From the NCBI RefSeq assembly GCF_003480915.1, contig NZ_QUKD01000014.1:114876-178875 (forward strand): 64,000 nt of DNA, written 5' to 3'. The translations under genes were made by a program, and so were the position numbers. Each line of letters starts with the position of its first letter. Position 1 is the first letter of the stretch. Source of the DNA: Parabacteroides sp. TM07-1AC. GTDB taxonomy: Bacteria; Bacteroidota; Bacteroidia; Bacteroidales; Tannerellaceae. Shown here one piece after another: positions 26,858 through 35,454 of the stretch. A model generated the notes under the pieces. It was not told the origin of the DNA. It saw nothing but the letters and a program-made list of their open reading frames with translations, and did no database searches.

Positions 26858-26887
26858 AACCATTTTGCGGATGTCCGCAAAATGGTT
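26858..26887. promoter_or_regulatory. Perfect 14-bp inverted repeat between efflux operon and araC gene (candidate operator)
   Basis: AACCATTTTGCGGA and its exact reverse complement are separated by 2 nt. It is the most conspicuous element in the intergenic region and lies about 40 bp before the regulator's -7 motif. No T-tract follows, so an operator is more likely than a terminator. Confidence 0.55.
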
Positions 26888-26927
26888 GTATGAAGGTCCG
26901 TCCAAAGCTGCTTTCCAATATATTTTC

Positions 26928-26935
26928 TATCTTTG
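26928..26935 (+). promoter_or_regulatory. Candidate -7 element TATCTTTG of the AraC regulator gene
   Basis: It matches TAnnTTTG and lies 13 nt before the ATG at 26949. That implies a very short leader and argues against the longer upstream reading frame. Confidence 0.55.
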
Positions 26936-26948
26936 CAACCTTATAAAA

Positions 26949-27884
26949 ATGGATATGGAAGAATCTTTTTTGCAGCTGAGTATTGCGGACTTGCTTCGTT
27001 TTAAAATGAATCTGAAGTCCTATCAGGATAAATTGGTTATTGTGAAAATGGATGGTAACAATCACAGGAATCCCGGATTCAAAGAAGATGTTTCTATCCG
27101 CCTGGATGCCTTTTCTATTTTTCTGGTTCGTCAAGGAGATATAGAGGTTACCATAGATGATTTTACCTATCATTTATCTGATAATCTATTATTGAATATA
27201 ATGGATATGCACTCGGTAAAGAACTTCCGTTTTTCTTCCGATTTCAAAGGCTATCATCTGATCATCGAACGCAATCTGTTTTCCGAGATCATGTTGAACA
27301 GCCGTCGTATGCCAGCTGCTTATATCGCTTCCCTGCATAGTCGTCCTATCCAACATCTGAATGAAGAGGAAGGTCTTTTATTGGAGAATTGCCTCTGCCG
27401 TATCGAGCGGAATATCGACCGTACGGAACATGCATGGCAACGCGATATTATCCTGAACGAACTCCGTGGCTTTTTACTGGAGATGAATAACATTGTCTAT
27501 CAGGCAAACCGGCATAAAGTAAATCCGAATCCACCGGCAAAAGATGTATTGCTTTTCCTGTTTATCCAGTTACTGAACAAACATTGCCGGACAGAACATT
27601 CCGTTTCTTTCTATGCCGGCGAATTGTGCATTACCCCCGAGTACCTGTCGCGTATAATGAAAAGTTTCAGTGGAAGGACTGTCAATCAATGGATCAGTGA
27701 AGCGTTGATGCGCGAAGCCGAGATTCTTTTACGGAATCCGGATTTGTCCATTCAACAGATAGCCGACATGTTGAATTTTTCAGATCAGTCCTCTTTTGGA
27801 AAGTTCTTCAAGAAACATAAAGGAGTCTCACCGGTTATGTTTAAACAACAGTATGTCACTGGAAGAACATTTGGAGGAAAATAA
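26949..27884 (+). CDS. AraC-family transcriptional regulator
   Basis: I chose the ATG at 26949 (311 aa), because the -7 promoter motif and the large inverted repeat would otherwise lie inside coding sequence; an ATG at 26955 is also possible. The N-terminal part (~1-190) resembles the cupin-like effector domain of Bacteroidetes AraC proteins (SIRLDAFSIFLVRQGDIEVTIDD). The C-terminal ~100 residues hold two helix-turn-helix motifs (ISFYAGELCITPEYLSR-type and LSIQQIADMLNFSDQSSFGKFF), ending SPVMFKQQY. It is divergent from the RND operon and so is probably its regulator. Confidence 0.9.
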   Translation: MDMEESFLQLSIADLLRFKMNLKSYQDKLVIVKMDGNNHRNPGFKEDVSIRLDAFSIFLVRQGDIEVTIDDFTYHLSDNLLLNIMDMHSVKNFRFSSDFKGYHLIIERNLFSEIMLNSRRMPAAYIASLHSRPIQHLNEEEGLLLENCLCRIERNIDRTEHAWQRDIILNELRGFLLEMNNIVYQANRHKVNPNPPAKDVLLFLFIQLLNKHCRTEHSVSFYAGELCITPEYLSRIMKSFSGRTVNQWISEALMREAEILLRNPDLSIQQIADMLNFSDQSSFGKFFKKHKGVSPVMFKQQYVTGRTFGGK

Positions 27885-27910
27885 GAAGATAATAGGAAGA
27901 AATATAAATT

Positions 27911-27944
27911 AGAGGTAGGTGTAAATGAATTTGGACCTACCTCT
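27911..27944. terminator. Hairpin between convergent araC and nrdG
   Basis: AGAGGTAGGT and ACCTACCTCT form a perfect 10-bp stem with a 14-nt loop. T-tracts are poor on both sides, but the position between convergent genes suits a shared terminator. Confidence 0.6.
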
Positions 27945-27959
27945 GTTGAAAAAGTCTTT

Positions 27960-28460
27960 TCAAATAAACGGATTGTAGTTATAGAAGACTACTTTGTTTT
28001 CTTTTAATGATTTTTTCACGTCGATCAGACGTTGATTACTGCTGCCACGAAACAAAAGGCTTTCGTCGTGCAGAGCCTGTTTAAATTTACCGTCTACCAG
28101 TACGTCGATATATTGGAGGAGAGCCGCTTGTTTAGGGTTTTGCAATAACTTCTCAAATTGGTAACCCGTGTAGCACCAGATATTTTTTTGACTTTTTTCT
28201 TTAATGGCACGAGCCAGTTCGGTAAATTCTTCCGGCTGGAACATCGGATCACCGCCGCTAAAAGTGACGTCCGCAAATTCATCTGCCAGAACTTTATCCA
28301 ATATCTCTTCCGTCGGGGTTGGTTTACCTTTCTTTATATCCCATGACTCCGGATTGTGGCAGCCCGGGCATTGATTCGGGCATCCGGCAGCGTAGATAGC
28401 GGTCCGGAATCCCGGACCGTCTACGGTTGTATCTTCTATAATGTCTATGATTGAAAGCAT
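27960..28460 (-). CDS. nrdG: Anaerobic ribonucleotide reductase activating enzyme
   Basis: The 166-aa radical SAM enzyme cleaves S-adenosylmethionine to place the glycyl radical on NrdD. The iron-sulfur motif CPNQCPGC is visible near residue 27, followed by the FSGGDPMF SAM-binding block and YTGYQFEKLL. It lies 42 bp after nrdD in the same direction. Confidence 0.94.
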   Translation of the reverse strand: MLSIIDIIEDTTVDGPGFRTAIYAAGCPNQCPGCHNPESWDIKKGKPTPTEEILDKVLADEFADVTFSGGDPMFQPEEFTELARAIKEKSQKNIWCYTGYQFEKLLQNPKQAALLQYIDVLVDGKFKQALHDESLLFRGSSNQRLIDVKKSLKENKVVFYNYNPFI

Positions 28461-28502
28461 AAAAAATAATGTGTCAATGAGTTAATATGCCAATGAAAAT
28501 TA

Positions 28503-30710
28503 TCAATTATGAATAATACGATCATTTAATTCGGCAAGTTTGGCATTGTTCCAGCGGTCGGTTGTGCCTACCAGGTAACCGGTGATACGCTGCAACTTAT
28601 CCAGATGCTTGCTACCGCATTTCGGGCATTCTTCCATGTGGGCATCTGCATTTTCAAAGCCACAATCCAGGCAACGGTTACGGTTATGGTTTACCGAGCC
28701 GTATCCGATATTATATTTGTCCATCATATCGACCACTTTCATGATCACTTCCGGGTTGTGGGTTGCGTCGCCGTCTATTTCGACATAGAAGATATGACCA
28801 CCACCGGTTAGTGCGTGGTAAGGAGCTTCCACTTCCGCCTTATGACGGGCGCTGCATTTATAATATACCGGAACATGGTTCGAATTGGTATAATAGTCGC
28901 GGTCGGTAATGCCGGGCAATGGCCCGAATTTCTTACGGTCTCTTCCGGTAAATTTGCCGGAAAGGCCTTCTGCCGGAGTTGCCAATACGCTATAATTATG
29001 TTGATACTGTTCAGAGAACTGATTGACACGGTCGCGCATATACGTTACGATCTTCAGGCCTAATTCCTGGGAAGCTGCATCTTCGCCATGATGTTTGCCG
29101 GTAAGCGCAACCAAACATTCTGCCAGTCCGATGAATCCGATACCCAGTGTACCCTGGTTGATAACAGAGGCGATCGTGTCGGTCGGTTTCAGTTTCTCGC
29201 TACCCAGCCAAAGTGAGGACATCAATAGCGGGAACTGTTTGGCATAAGCTGTTTTCTGGAATTCCATACGTTCGTGAAGCTGGCGGGCGGTCACTTCCAA
29301 CATATCATCCAGCTTCGCAAAGAAACGAGCGATACGAACTTCCTTATCTTCGATATCCATGCATTCGATAGCCAGGCGTACGATATTGATGGTAGAGAAG
29401 GAGAGGTTACCGCGTCCGATAGAAGTTTTCGGTCCGAAACGGTTCTCGAATACACGGGTACGGCATCCCATGGTTGCTACCTCGTACATGTAACGTTGTG
29501 GGTCGTCTGCTTTCCAGTCTTCATGCTGGTTGAATGTGGCATCCAGATTGAGGAAGTTAGGGAAGAAGCGACGGGCAGAAACTTTGCAGGCCAGTGTATA
29601 CAGGTCGTAGTTACGATCTTCCGGCAGATAACTTACGCCACGTTTCTTTTTCCATATCTGGATCGGGAAGATAGCTGTTTCTCCGTTACCGACACCACGG
29701 TAGGTACTTTTCAGTATTTCGCGGATGATGCAACGTCCTTCGGCCGAAGTATCTGTCCCGTAGTTGATAGAGCTGAATACTACCTGGTTGCCGCCACGTG
29801 AGTGGATGGTGTTCATATTATGGATAAAGGCTTCCATCGACTGGTGTACACGGCTGGTCGTTTTGTTGATAGCATGCTGTATGATCCGCTGGTCGCCTGT
29901 CAGGCCGTCTAACGGAGCATTTACGTAATCATCAACTTTTACCTGGTAGAGGTGCGAATAATCGGCTCCGTTTAACTCTTCCAGTGTTTTTAGCTCTTCG
30001 ATAAAACTGTTGCGTACATAAGGAGCCAGATAGAAGTCGAAAGCCGGGATTGCCTGTCCGCCGTGCATTTCGTTCTGAGCTGTTTCCAGAGAGATACAGC
30101 CCAGGATGCTGGCTGTCTCGATACGTTTTGCCGGGCGTGATTCACCATGTCCGGCAGAGAAACCATATTTAAGGATGCGGTCCAGCGGATGCTGAACGCA
30201 TGTCAGACTCTTGGTCGGGTAATAATCTTTATCATGAATGTGGAGGTAATTGTTGGAGATGGCTTCTTTTACCTCTTCGCTTAACAAATAGTCGTCGACG
30301 AACGGTTTAGTCGTTTCGCTGGAGAACTTCATCATCATACCCGCAGGCGTGTCCGCGTTCATATTCGCATTCTCACGGGTGATATCGTTCGATTTGATAT
30401 TGATAATTTCCAGGAACATGTCGCGCGTTTTCGCTTTACGGGCAATGCTACGCTGGTTGCGGTAAGCGATGTATTTTTGTGCTACGTCTTTACGGCTACT
30501 GTTCATCAGTTCCAGTTCGACTGCATCCTGAATCGCTTCCACTGTCATTTGTGGTTCTCCTTTGAATGAAATATGGTCCGTAATTTGGCGGATCAGCTGC
30601 AAATCCTCCCCATTTTCTGTATGCAGCATGGCTTTTCGTATCGCTGTTACTATCTTCTCCTCATTAAATCCGACGATACGTCCATCCCGTTTGATAACTG
30701 TTTGTATCAT
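28503..30710 (-). CDS. nrdD: Anaerobic ribonucleoside-triphosphate reductase
   Basis: The 735-aa oxygen-sensitive glycyl-radical enzyme makes dNTPs from NTPs. It starts with an ATP-cone regulatory domain (IQTVIKRDGRIVGFNEEKIVTAI, ~1-90), then the barrel with CVQHPLDR and YGTDTSAEGRC. Four zinc-binding cysteines lie in CLDCGFENADAHMEECPKC (~680-700). The radical glycine is in RITGYLVG, about 25 residues from the end. Regulation is probably by NrdR, judged from a box between the promoter and gene. Confidence 0.96.
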   Translation of the reverse strand: MIQTVIKRDGRIVGFNEEKIVTAIRKAMLHTENGEDLQLIRQITDHISFKGEPQMTVEAIQDAVELELMNSSRKDVAQKYIAYRNQRSIARKAKTRDMFLEIINIKSNDITRENANMNADTPAGMMMKFSSETTKPFVDDYLLSEEVKEAISNNYLHIHDKDYYPTKSLTCVQHPLDRILKYGFSAGHGESRPAKRIETASILGCISLETAQNEMHGGQAIPAFDFYLAPYVRNSFIEELKTLEELNGADYSHLYQVKVDDYVNAPLDGLTGDQRIIQHAINKTTSRVHQSMEAFIHNMNTIHSRGGNQVVFSSINYGTDTSAEGRCIIREILKSTYRGVGNGETAIFPIQIWKKKRGVSYLPEDRNYDLYTLACKVSARRFFPNFLNLDATFNQHEDWKADDPQRYMYEVATMGCRTRVFENRFGPKTSIGRGNLSFSTINIVRLAIECMDIEDKEVRIARFFAKLDDMLEVTARQLHERMEFQKTAYAKQFPLLMSSLWLGSEKLKPTDTIASVINQGTLGIGFIGLAECLVALTGKHHGEDAASQELGLKIVTYMRDRVNQFSEQYQHNYSVLATPAEGLSGKFTGRDRKKFGPLPGITDRDYYTNSNHVPVYYKCSARHKAEVEAPYHALTGGGHIFYVEIDGDATHNPEVIMKVVDMMDKYNIGYGSVNHNRNRCLDCGFENADAHMEECPKCGSKHLDKLQRITGYLVGTTDRWNNAKLAELNDRIIHN

Positions 30711-30748
30711 GATAAAATTGATAATTATTTATGTTGTTTTTACTCCAA

Positions 30749-30777
30749 CAAAGGTATGCTTAAACTATATATGGTGT
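30749..30777 (-). promoter_or_regulatory. nrdD promoter with candidate NrdR box
   Basis: TACCTTTG on the minus strand (30756-30749) matches the -7 consensus. AAACTATATATGGTGT (30762-30777) agrees with the NrdR box ACACWATATATWGTGT at 14 of 16 positions and sits directly against the -7 element, where binding would block transcription. Only one box is evident, although they usually occur in pairs. Confidence 0.5.
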
Positions 30778-30996
30778 TCTTTTTGGAAAACTTTTAACGA
30801 GTTAAATTATGTCAAATCGCTGATTATTAGATATGAAATCAGTGAAAGTGGAAAACTTTTTGATTTTTAAAGTAAGAAATGTTTTCCCAAATGGATAGTC
30901 AATGGTGAGCTCTCTTCTAACTGTTATATTATCAGCCTCTTATGCGTCCCAATAAAAAATATGCACAATTTGGAATAAAATGTGTAATAATTTCTC

Positions 30997-31004
30997 TACA
31001 TTTG
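30997..31004 (+). promoter_or_regulatory. -7 promoter element TACATTTG ahead of cobalamin riboswitch 1
   Basis: It matches TAnnTTTG and lies immediately upstream of the riboswitch. A TTTG occurs 24 nt further upstream, slightly farther than usual. Confidence 0.5.
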
Positions 31005-31007
31005 TCA

Positions 31008-31212
31008 CCGAATCGGTTCTGTATTATCTGGTCGGGTGATACAGATTAAAAGGGAATCGGGTGTAAATCCCGGACAGTCCCGCTGCTGTGAAGCTCCGTT
31101 CAACATTCTGAAAACAACTAATGCCACTGACGAAGGTCGGGAAGGCTTCAGAATGGGAGTAAGTCAGAAGACCTGCCATTCATTAAAGGCTCATGTCCTC
31201 GTGGGTTAGGAT
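31008..31212 (+). ncRNA. Cobalamin riboswitch 1
   Basis: Typical B12 riboswitch elements occur in order: GGTTC start, AAAAGGGAAT, GCTGCTGTGA, AATGCCACTG, GGGAAGGC and the B12 box AGTCAGAAGACCTGCC. A terminal stem-loop (TCCT/AGGA) presents loop GTGGG, which can pair with CCCGC of the L5 loop to form the kissing-loop pseudoknot. It lies about 40 nt before a small Cys-rich gene and a carboxylase operon. Confidence 0.95.
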
Positions 31213-31253
31213 ACGGGTTCGAAAAGATTGTTTATTTCAAAAATTATCAGATT

Positions 31254-31469
31254 ATGGAGAAAGATTGTCCGCGTTGTGGTATCTCCTTTGTTTGTCGGGT
31301 AGACGATATCTCTGCCTGTCATTGTGCACCTGTGAAATTGGATGAGCTCCAGCTTGCTTATGTAAAGATGCATTATCCGGGATGCCTATGCAATTCCTGT
31401 TTGAATGAGATAAAGAAATATTTCTATGCCTGCGAGGTGAATCCCCGCTATAAACATTTAAAGCATTGA
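31254..31469 (+). CDS. Small cysteine-rich CWC-family protein under B12 riboswitch
   Basis: The 71-aa protein has eight cysteines at 5, 8, 14, 22, 24, 44, 46 and 49 in the order CPRCG ... FVC ... CHC ... CLCNSC. This is the pattern of the Cys_rich_CWC family (probable metal-binding protein of unknown role). It is the first gene after riboswitch 1 and ends one base before the biotin carboxylase start, so it is part of that operon. A paralogue occupies the same place after riboswitch 2. Metal binding is inferred from cysteine spacing. Confidence 0.85.
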   Translation: MEKDCPRCGISFVCRVDDISACHCAPVKLDELQLAYVKMHYPGCLCNSCLNEIKKYFYACEVNPRYKHLKH

Positions 31470-31470
31470 T

Positions 31471-32985
31471 ATGATACGGAAAATATTGATCGCAAATCGT
31501 GGTGAGATCGCGGTGCGTGTGATGCGCTCCTGCCGGGAGATGGGAATACAGTCTGTGGCTGTATTTTCGGAAGCCGACCGGGCTGCCCGGCACGTACTTT
31601 ATGCCGATGAAGCTTGCCTGATAGGCCCTGCGGCCTCCAAAGAGAGTTATCTGGATATTGAAAAAATTATTCAGGCAGCCAAACTTCATAAGGCAGATGC
31701 TATTCACCCCGGTTACGGCTTTCTTTCGGAGAACGCCGCTTTTGCCCGGAGATGTAAGGAAGAAGGGATCATTTTTATCGGTCCGGCTTCTGAAACGATG
31801 GAAGCGATGGGAGATAAGATCTCTGCCCGCAAACGTATGATCGAAGCCGGCGTACCGGTAGTTCCCGGAACACAGCAGCCGTTGCAGAGTGCGGAAGAAG
31901 CAGTTCGGGTTTGTAAGGAGATCGGTTTTCCTGTGATGTTGAAAGCATCGATGGGCGGCGGTGGAAAAGGGATGCGGCTTATCTATAAAGAGGAAGAGGT
32001 GGTGGAAGCCTATAATTCCGCCCGTTCGGAATCTCTTTCTTCTTTTGGAGACGATACTGTTTATCTGGAGAAGTTTGTGGAAGAGCCCCATCATATCGAA
32101 TTTCAGATTCTGGGCGATAATCACGGGAACGTGATCCACCTCTGCGAACGTGAATGTTCGGTACAACGGCGTAACCAGAAGATCGTAGAAGAAAGCCCGT
32201 CACCGTTTATTACGGCTGAATTGCGGAAAGATATGGGAGAGAAAGCTGTTGCTGCGGCAAAAGCCGTTCATTATTCCGGTGCAGGTACCATCGAATTTCT
32301 GGTGGACAAACATCGGAATTTTTATTTCCTGGAAATGAATACCCGCCTGCAGGTGGAGCATCCTATCACGGAAGAAGTATTGGGTGTCGACCTGGTAAAA
32401 GAACAGATCCGGGTGGTTAACGATGAGCCGCTCCATATCCGTCAGGAAGAGATAGCCCAGCGTGGCCATGCTATCGAATGCCGTATCTGTGCGGAAGATA
32501 CCGAAGCCGGATTTATGCCGTCTCCCGGTGTGATCAGGCAACTGACGGAACCGAACGGTATCGGTGTCCGTGTGGACAGTTATGTGTACGAAGGATATGA
32601 GATACCGGTTTATTACGACCCGATGATCGGCAAACTGATCGTATGGGCGACCAACCGCCAGTATGCAATCGAACGTATGCGGCGTGTACTGCATGAATAC
32701 AAGATCACCGGATTGAAAACCAATATCAGCTATCTGCGCCGGATCATGGATACGACTGATTTTGTACAGGGGAAATATGATACTTCTTTTATTGCGAAAA
32801 ATGCGGAACAATTACGGCATCCGGTAAGTGAGAGCGGTACGGAAACCGAGAATGTGGCTATGATCGCTGCCTATATCGATTATCTGATCAACCTGGAGGA
32901 AAACAAGTCGGGGTTGGCATCGGATAACCGTCCTATCAGCCGCTGGCGTGAGTTCGGTCTTCAGAAAGGCGTCTTGCGTATTTAA
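31471..32985 (+). CDS. Biotin carboxylase subunit of acyl-CoA carboxylase
   Basis: The 504-aa ATP-grasp enzyme carboxylates biotin on the carrier protein with bicarbonate and ATP. It opens IRKILIANRGEIAVRVMRSC. ATP-binding MLKASMGGGGKGMR (~155-170) and the catalytic region FLEMNTRLQVEHPITEEVLGVDLV (~285-310) are complete. The C-terminus is longer than bacterial AccC and resembles the PccA/PycA biotin carboxylase domain. With the following carrier and carboxyltransferase it should act on propionyl-CoA/methylmalonyl-CoA or acetyl-CoA; the riboswitch points to the B12-linked propionate route. Confidence 0.93.
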   Translation: MIRKILIANRGEIAVRVMRSCREMGIQSVAVFSEADRAARHVLYADEACLIGPAASKESYLDIEKIIQAAKLHKADAIHPGYGFLSENAAFARRCKEEGIIFIGPASETMEAMGDKISARKRMIEAGVPVVPGTQQPLQSAEEAVRVCKEIGFPVMLKASMGGGGKGMRLIYKEEEVVEAYNSARSESLSSFGDDTVYLEKFVEEPHHIEFQILGDNHGNVIHLCERECSVQRRNQKIVEESPSPFITAELRKDMGEKAVAAAKAVHYSGAGTIEFLVDKHRNFYFLEMNTRLQVEHPITEEVLGVDLVKEQIRVVNDEPLHIRQEEIAQRGHAIECRICAEDTEAGFMPSPGVIRQLTEPNGIGVRVDSYVYEGYEIPVYYDPMIGKLIVWATNRQYAIERMRRVLHEYKITGLKTNISYLRRIMDTTDFVQGKYDTSFIAKNAEQLRHPVSESGTETENVAMIAAYIDYLINLEENKSGLASDNRPISRWREFGLQKGVLRI

Positions 32986-33021
32986 TAATTGGCTCATAAG
33001 CATATTAGAAAATTATTCATT

Positions 33022-33543
33022 ATGGAAATACATATAGGAAAAAGAGTGGCGGACGTATCGCTGGTCAGCAAGGAAGGGAATAAGGTGCAGTTGACGATAG
33101 ACGGTGTCCCTTATGAAGTCGATATTATGATGGCCGAGAACGGTGCCTGCTCTATTTTGCACAACGGTAATTCGTATAATGCCGAACTGATCCGGGGAGA
33201 AGGAGGCAAAAGTTATACGGTGAATACACATTTCCTGTCTTATGCCGTCGATATTGTCGATACACAGATGAAATATCTGCGTATGCGTAAGAGCAGCGAA
33301 GAACGGCAGGATAATAAGATCGTTTCTCCTATGCCCGGAAAAGTCGTGAAGGTGTTGGTGGAGAAAGGCGACCGTCTGGAAGCCGGTGATATCGTCGTTG
33401 TGATAGAGGCGATGAAGATGCAGAGTAATTATAAGGTAAGTTCAGCCTGTACGGTACGTGAGGTATTGGTCAAAGAAGGAGATTCGGTAGCAAGCAACCA
33501 GGTTCTTCTGTCGCTGGACGTAATAACAGATAAAGAAGAATAA
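33022..33543 (+). CDS. Biotin carboxyl carrier protein subunit
   Basis: I chose the ATG at 33022 (173 aa); the longer frame from 32989 starts with TTG. The C-terminal ~70 residues are a biotinyl domain with the biotin-attachment lysine in VIEAMKMQSN, preceded by SPMPGKVVKVLVEKGD. The N-terminal ~95 residues are a beta-rich linker domain like those of Bacteroidetes BCCP fused to carboxylase operons. One base separates its stop from the carboxyltransferase start. Confidence 0.9.
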   Translation: MEIHIGKRVADVSLVSKEGNKVQLTIDGVPYEVDIMMAENGACSILHNGNSYNAELIRGEGGKSYTVNTHFLSYAVDIVDTQMKYLRMRKSSEERQDNKIVSPMPGKVVKVLVEKGDRLEAGDIVVVIEAMKMQSNYKVSSACTVREVLVKEGDSVASNQVLLSLDVITDKEE

Positions 33544-33544
33544 A

Positions 33545-35077
33545 ATGGGAAAGGAACAGTTGTATAAGGCCTTTGAAGAACTGGATAAGACAGCTTCGCA
33601 GGGAGGTGGCATTACCCGTATCGAAAAGCAGCATGAATCCGGCCGGATGACAGCCCGCGAACGGATCGATATGTTGCTGGATAAAGGGACGTTCAACGAA
33701 TTGGATAAATTTGTGGTTCACCGCTGTACGAATTTCGGCATGGATAAGAATAAAATTCCCGGCGACGGGATCGTATCCGGCTACGGTAAAGTAGACGGAC
33801 GGCAAGTCTTTGTCTATGCCTACGACTTTACAGCCTACGGAGGTACGTTGAGCGCGACGAATGCCGCCAAGATAGTGAAAGTTCAGCAACTGGCACTGAA
33901 AAGCGGTTCACCGGTCATTGCCCTGAACGATTCGGGAGGAGCCCGTATTCAGGAAGGTGTGAACAGCCTGGCCGGATATGCTTCTATTTTTTATCAGAAT
34001 ACGATGGCTTCGGGCGTCGTTCCTCAGATCTCGGCTATTCTGGGACCTTGTGCCGGTGGGGCCTGTTATTCTCCGGCATTGACCGATTTTATCTTTATGG
34101 TAAAGGATAAAAGCCACATGTTCATTACCGGACCGGATGTAGTCAAGGCGGTTACTCATGAGGAAGTGGGGAAGGAAGAACTGGGAGGTGCCTATACGCA
34201 TAGTAGTAAAAGCGGTGTCACCCATTTTATGTGCGATACGGAAGAGGAAACATTAATGAGTATTCGTGAATTGTTGAGTTTCCTTCCTTCAAATAATATG
34301 GAGGATGCACCGGTCGTTTCCTGTTCCGACGATGTCCGGCGTGAAGATGAAGCTTTGCAGCAGGTGATCCCGGACGATCCGAATGTGCCTTACGATATCA
34401 AAGATATCATAGAACCGGTTGTCGATAATCATTATTTCTTCGAGGTAATGCCTCATTTTGCAAAGAATATCGTAGTCGGTTTCGCCCGTTTGGGCGGACG
34501 TTCGGTAGGTATCGTTGCCAATCAACCGGCATTTCTGGCGGGTGTGTTGGATATCGATGCTTCCGATAAGGCGGCACGCTTTATCCGTTTCTGCGATTGT
34601 TTCAACATCCCGTTGATCACATTTGAAGATGTTCCGGGATTTTTGCCCGGTTGCCAGCAGGAACATGACGGTATTATCCGCCACGGTGCCAAGATCGTGT
34701 ATGCTTATGCGGAAGCGACCGTTCCCAAGATCACGCTGATTACCCGGAAAGCCTATGGCGGTGCTTATATCGTGATGTCGAGCAAACCGACCGGAGCCGA
34801 TATAAACCTGGCCTATCCGATGGCTGAAATCGCCGTGATGGGAGCTGAAGGTGCTGTGAATATCCTGTACCGGAAAGCAACCGGCGAAGAAAAAGAACAG
34901 GCAATGAAAGAGTATACCGAGCAATTCTCCAATCCTTACCGGGCAGCCGAACAAGGATTTATCGATGAGATTATCATGCCGAGGCAGACTCGCTTCAAAC
35001 TGATACAGGCGCTGGAGATGGCAAAGAACAAGAGCCAGAGCAATCCGCCGAAGAAACATGGCAATATGCCATTATAA
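33545..35077 (+). CDS. Acyl-CoA carboxylase beta (carboxyltransferase) subunit
   Basis: The 510-aa protein has the two crotonase-like halves of PccB/MmdA. Marks are SGGARIQEGVNSLAGYASIF, the GPCAGGACYSPALTDF oxyanion region, VANQPAFLAGVLDIDASDKAARF and FEDVPGFLPGCQQEHDGIIRHGAK, and ITRKAYGGAYIVMSSK in the C half. The family transfers carboxyl groups between biotin and propionyl-CoA or methylmalonyl-CoA. Sequence pattern favours propionyl/methylmalonyl-CoA over acetyl-CoA. No membrane decarboxylase subunit is adjacent, so this is probably a soluble carboxylase. Confidence 0.92.
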   Translation: MGKEQLYKAFEELDKTASQGGGITRIEKQHESGRMTARERIDMLLDKGTFNELDKFVVHRCTNFGMDKNKIPGDGIVSGYGKVDGRQVFVYAYDFTAYGGTLSATNAAKIVKVQQLALKSGSPVIALNDSGGARIQEGVNSLAGYASIFYQNTMASGVVPQISAILGPCAGGACYSPALTDFIFMVKDKSHMFITGPDVVKAVTHEEVGKEELGGAYTHSSKSGVTHFMCDTEEETLMSIRELLSFLPSNNMEDAPVVSCSDDVRREDEALQQVIPDDPNVPYDIKDIIEPVVDNHYFFEVMPHFAKNIVVGFARLGGRSVGIVANQPAFLAGVLDIDASDKAARFIRFCDCFNIPLITFEDVPGFLPGCQQEHDGIIRHGAKIVYAYAEATVPKITLITRKAYGGAYIVMSSKPTGADINLAYPMAEIAVMGAEGAVNILYRKATGEEKEQAMKEYTEQFSNPYRAAEQGFIDEIIMPRQTRFKLIQALEMAKNKSQSNPPKKHGNMPL

Positions 35078-35112
35078 CGATTTGATTTTGTTGTTAGAAT
35101 TTATGAATGGCA

Positions 35113-35148
35113 ATCCCTGTCGACCGTGAGGCTGGCAGGGATTTTTTT
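35113..35148 (+). terminator. Terminator after the carboxylase operon
   Basis: ATCCCTGTC and GGCAGGGAT arms (one G-U pair) are followed by seven T. Confidence 0.85.
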
Positions 35149-35174
35149 ATTGTAAAAAACTTATGATTAAATAG

Positions 35175-35203
35175 TTGTTATATCTTTTTATTTTGTAGTT
35201 TTG
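35175..35203 (+). promoter_or_regulatory. Promoter of riboswitch 2 operon (TTG-N18-TAGTTTTG)
   Basis: TAGTTTTG (35196-35203) matches the -7 motif. TTG at 35175-35177 lies 18 nt upstream, close to normal Bacteroidetes spacing. Confidence 0.6.
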
Positions 35204-35206
35204 CCG

Positions 35207-35414
35207 TCGAATTGGTTCCGTATCGTCTGGTCGGATGATGTGGATTAAAAGGGAATCGGGTGTAAATCCCGGACAGTCCCGCTGCTGTGAAGCTCCGTTC
35301 AACATTCTGAAAACAACTAATGCCACTGACGTTTGTCGGGAAGGCTTCAGGATGGGAGTCAGTCAGAAGACCTGCCGTTCATTAAAGGCTGTTTTTCTCG
35401 TGGGTTAGAAAAGT
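35207..35414 (+). ncRNA. Cobalamin riboswitch 2
   Basis: It is near identical to riboswitch 1; the core from ATTAAAAGGG through AATGCCACTGACG is unchanged. The outer P1/P13 stems differ in both strands while pairing is kept. The terminal stem here is TTTTC/GAAAA around the same GTGGG loop, a clear covariation. It precedes a second CWC-type gene and a transporter. Confidence 0.95.
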
Positions 35415-35454
35415 AGTTCGAAAAGAATATTTATCGTTTAAGGAGGTAACATTT

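Noticed and set aside
26802..26948. Upstream extension of the AraC regulator (49 extra residues)
   Set aside because: It would contain the perfect inverted repeat and the TATCTTTG promoter motif, and the extra residues do not resemble the family.
31252..32166. 304-aa minus-strand open frame over riboswitch-proximal genes
   Set aside because: It lies opposite the CWC gene and biotin carboxylase, both with strong family motifs.
33545..35077. Membrane-bound sodium-pumping methylmalonyl-CoA decarboxylase
   Set aside because: The carboxyltransferase fits MmdA too, but the operon includes a biotin carboxylase and lacks the membrane beta subunit, so a soluble carboxylase is more likely.
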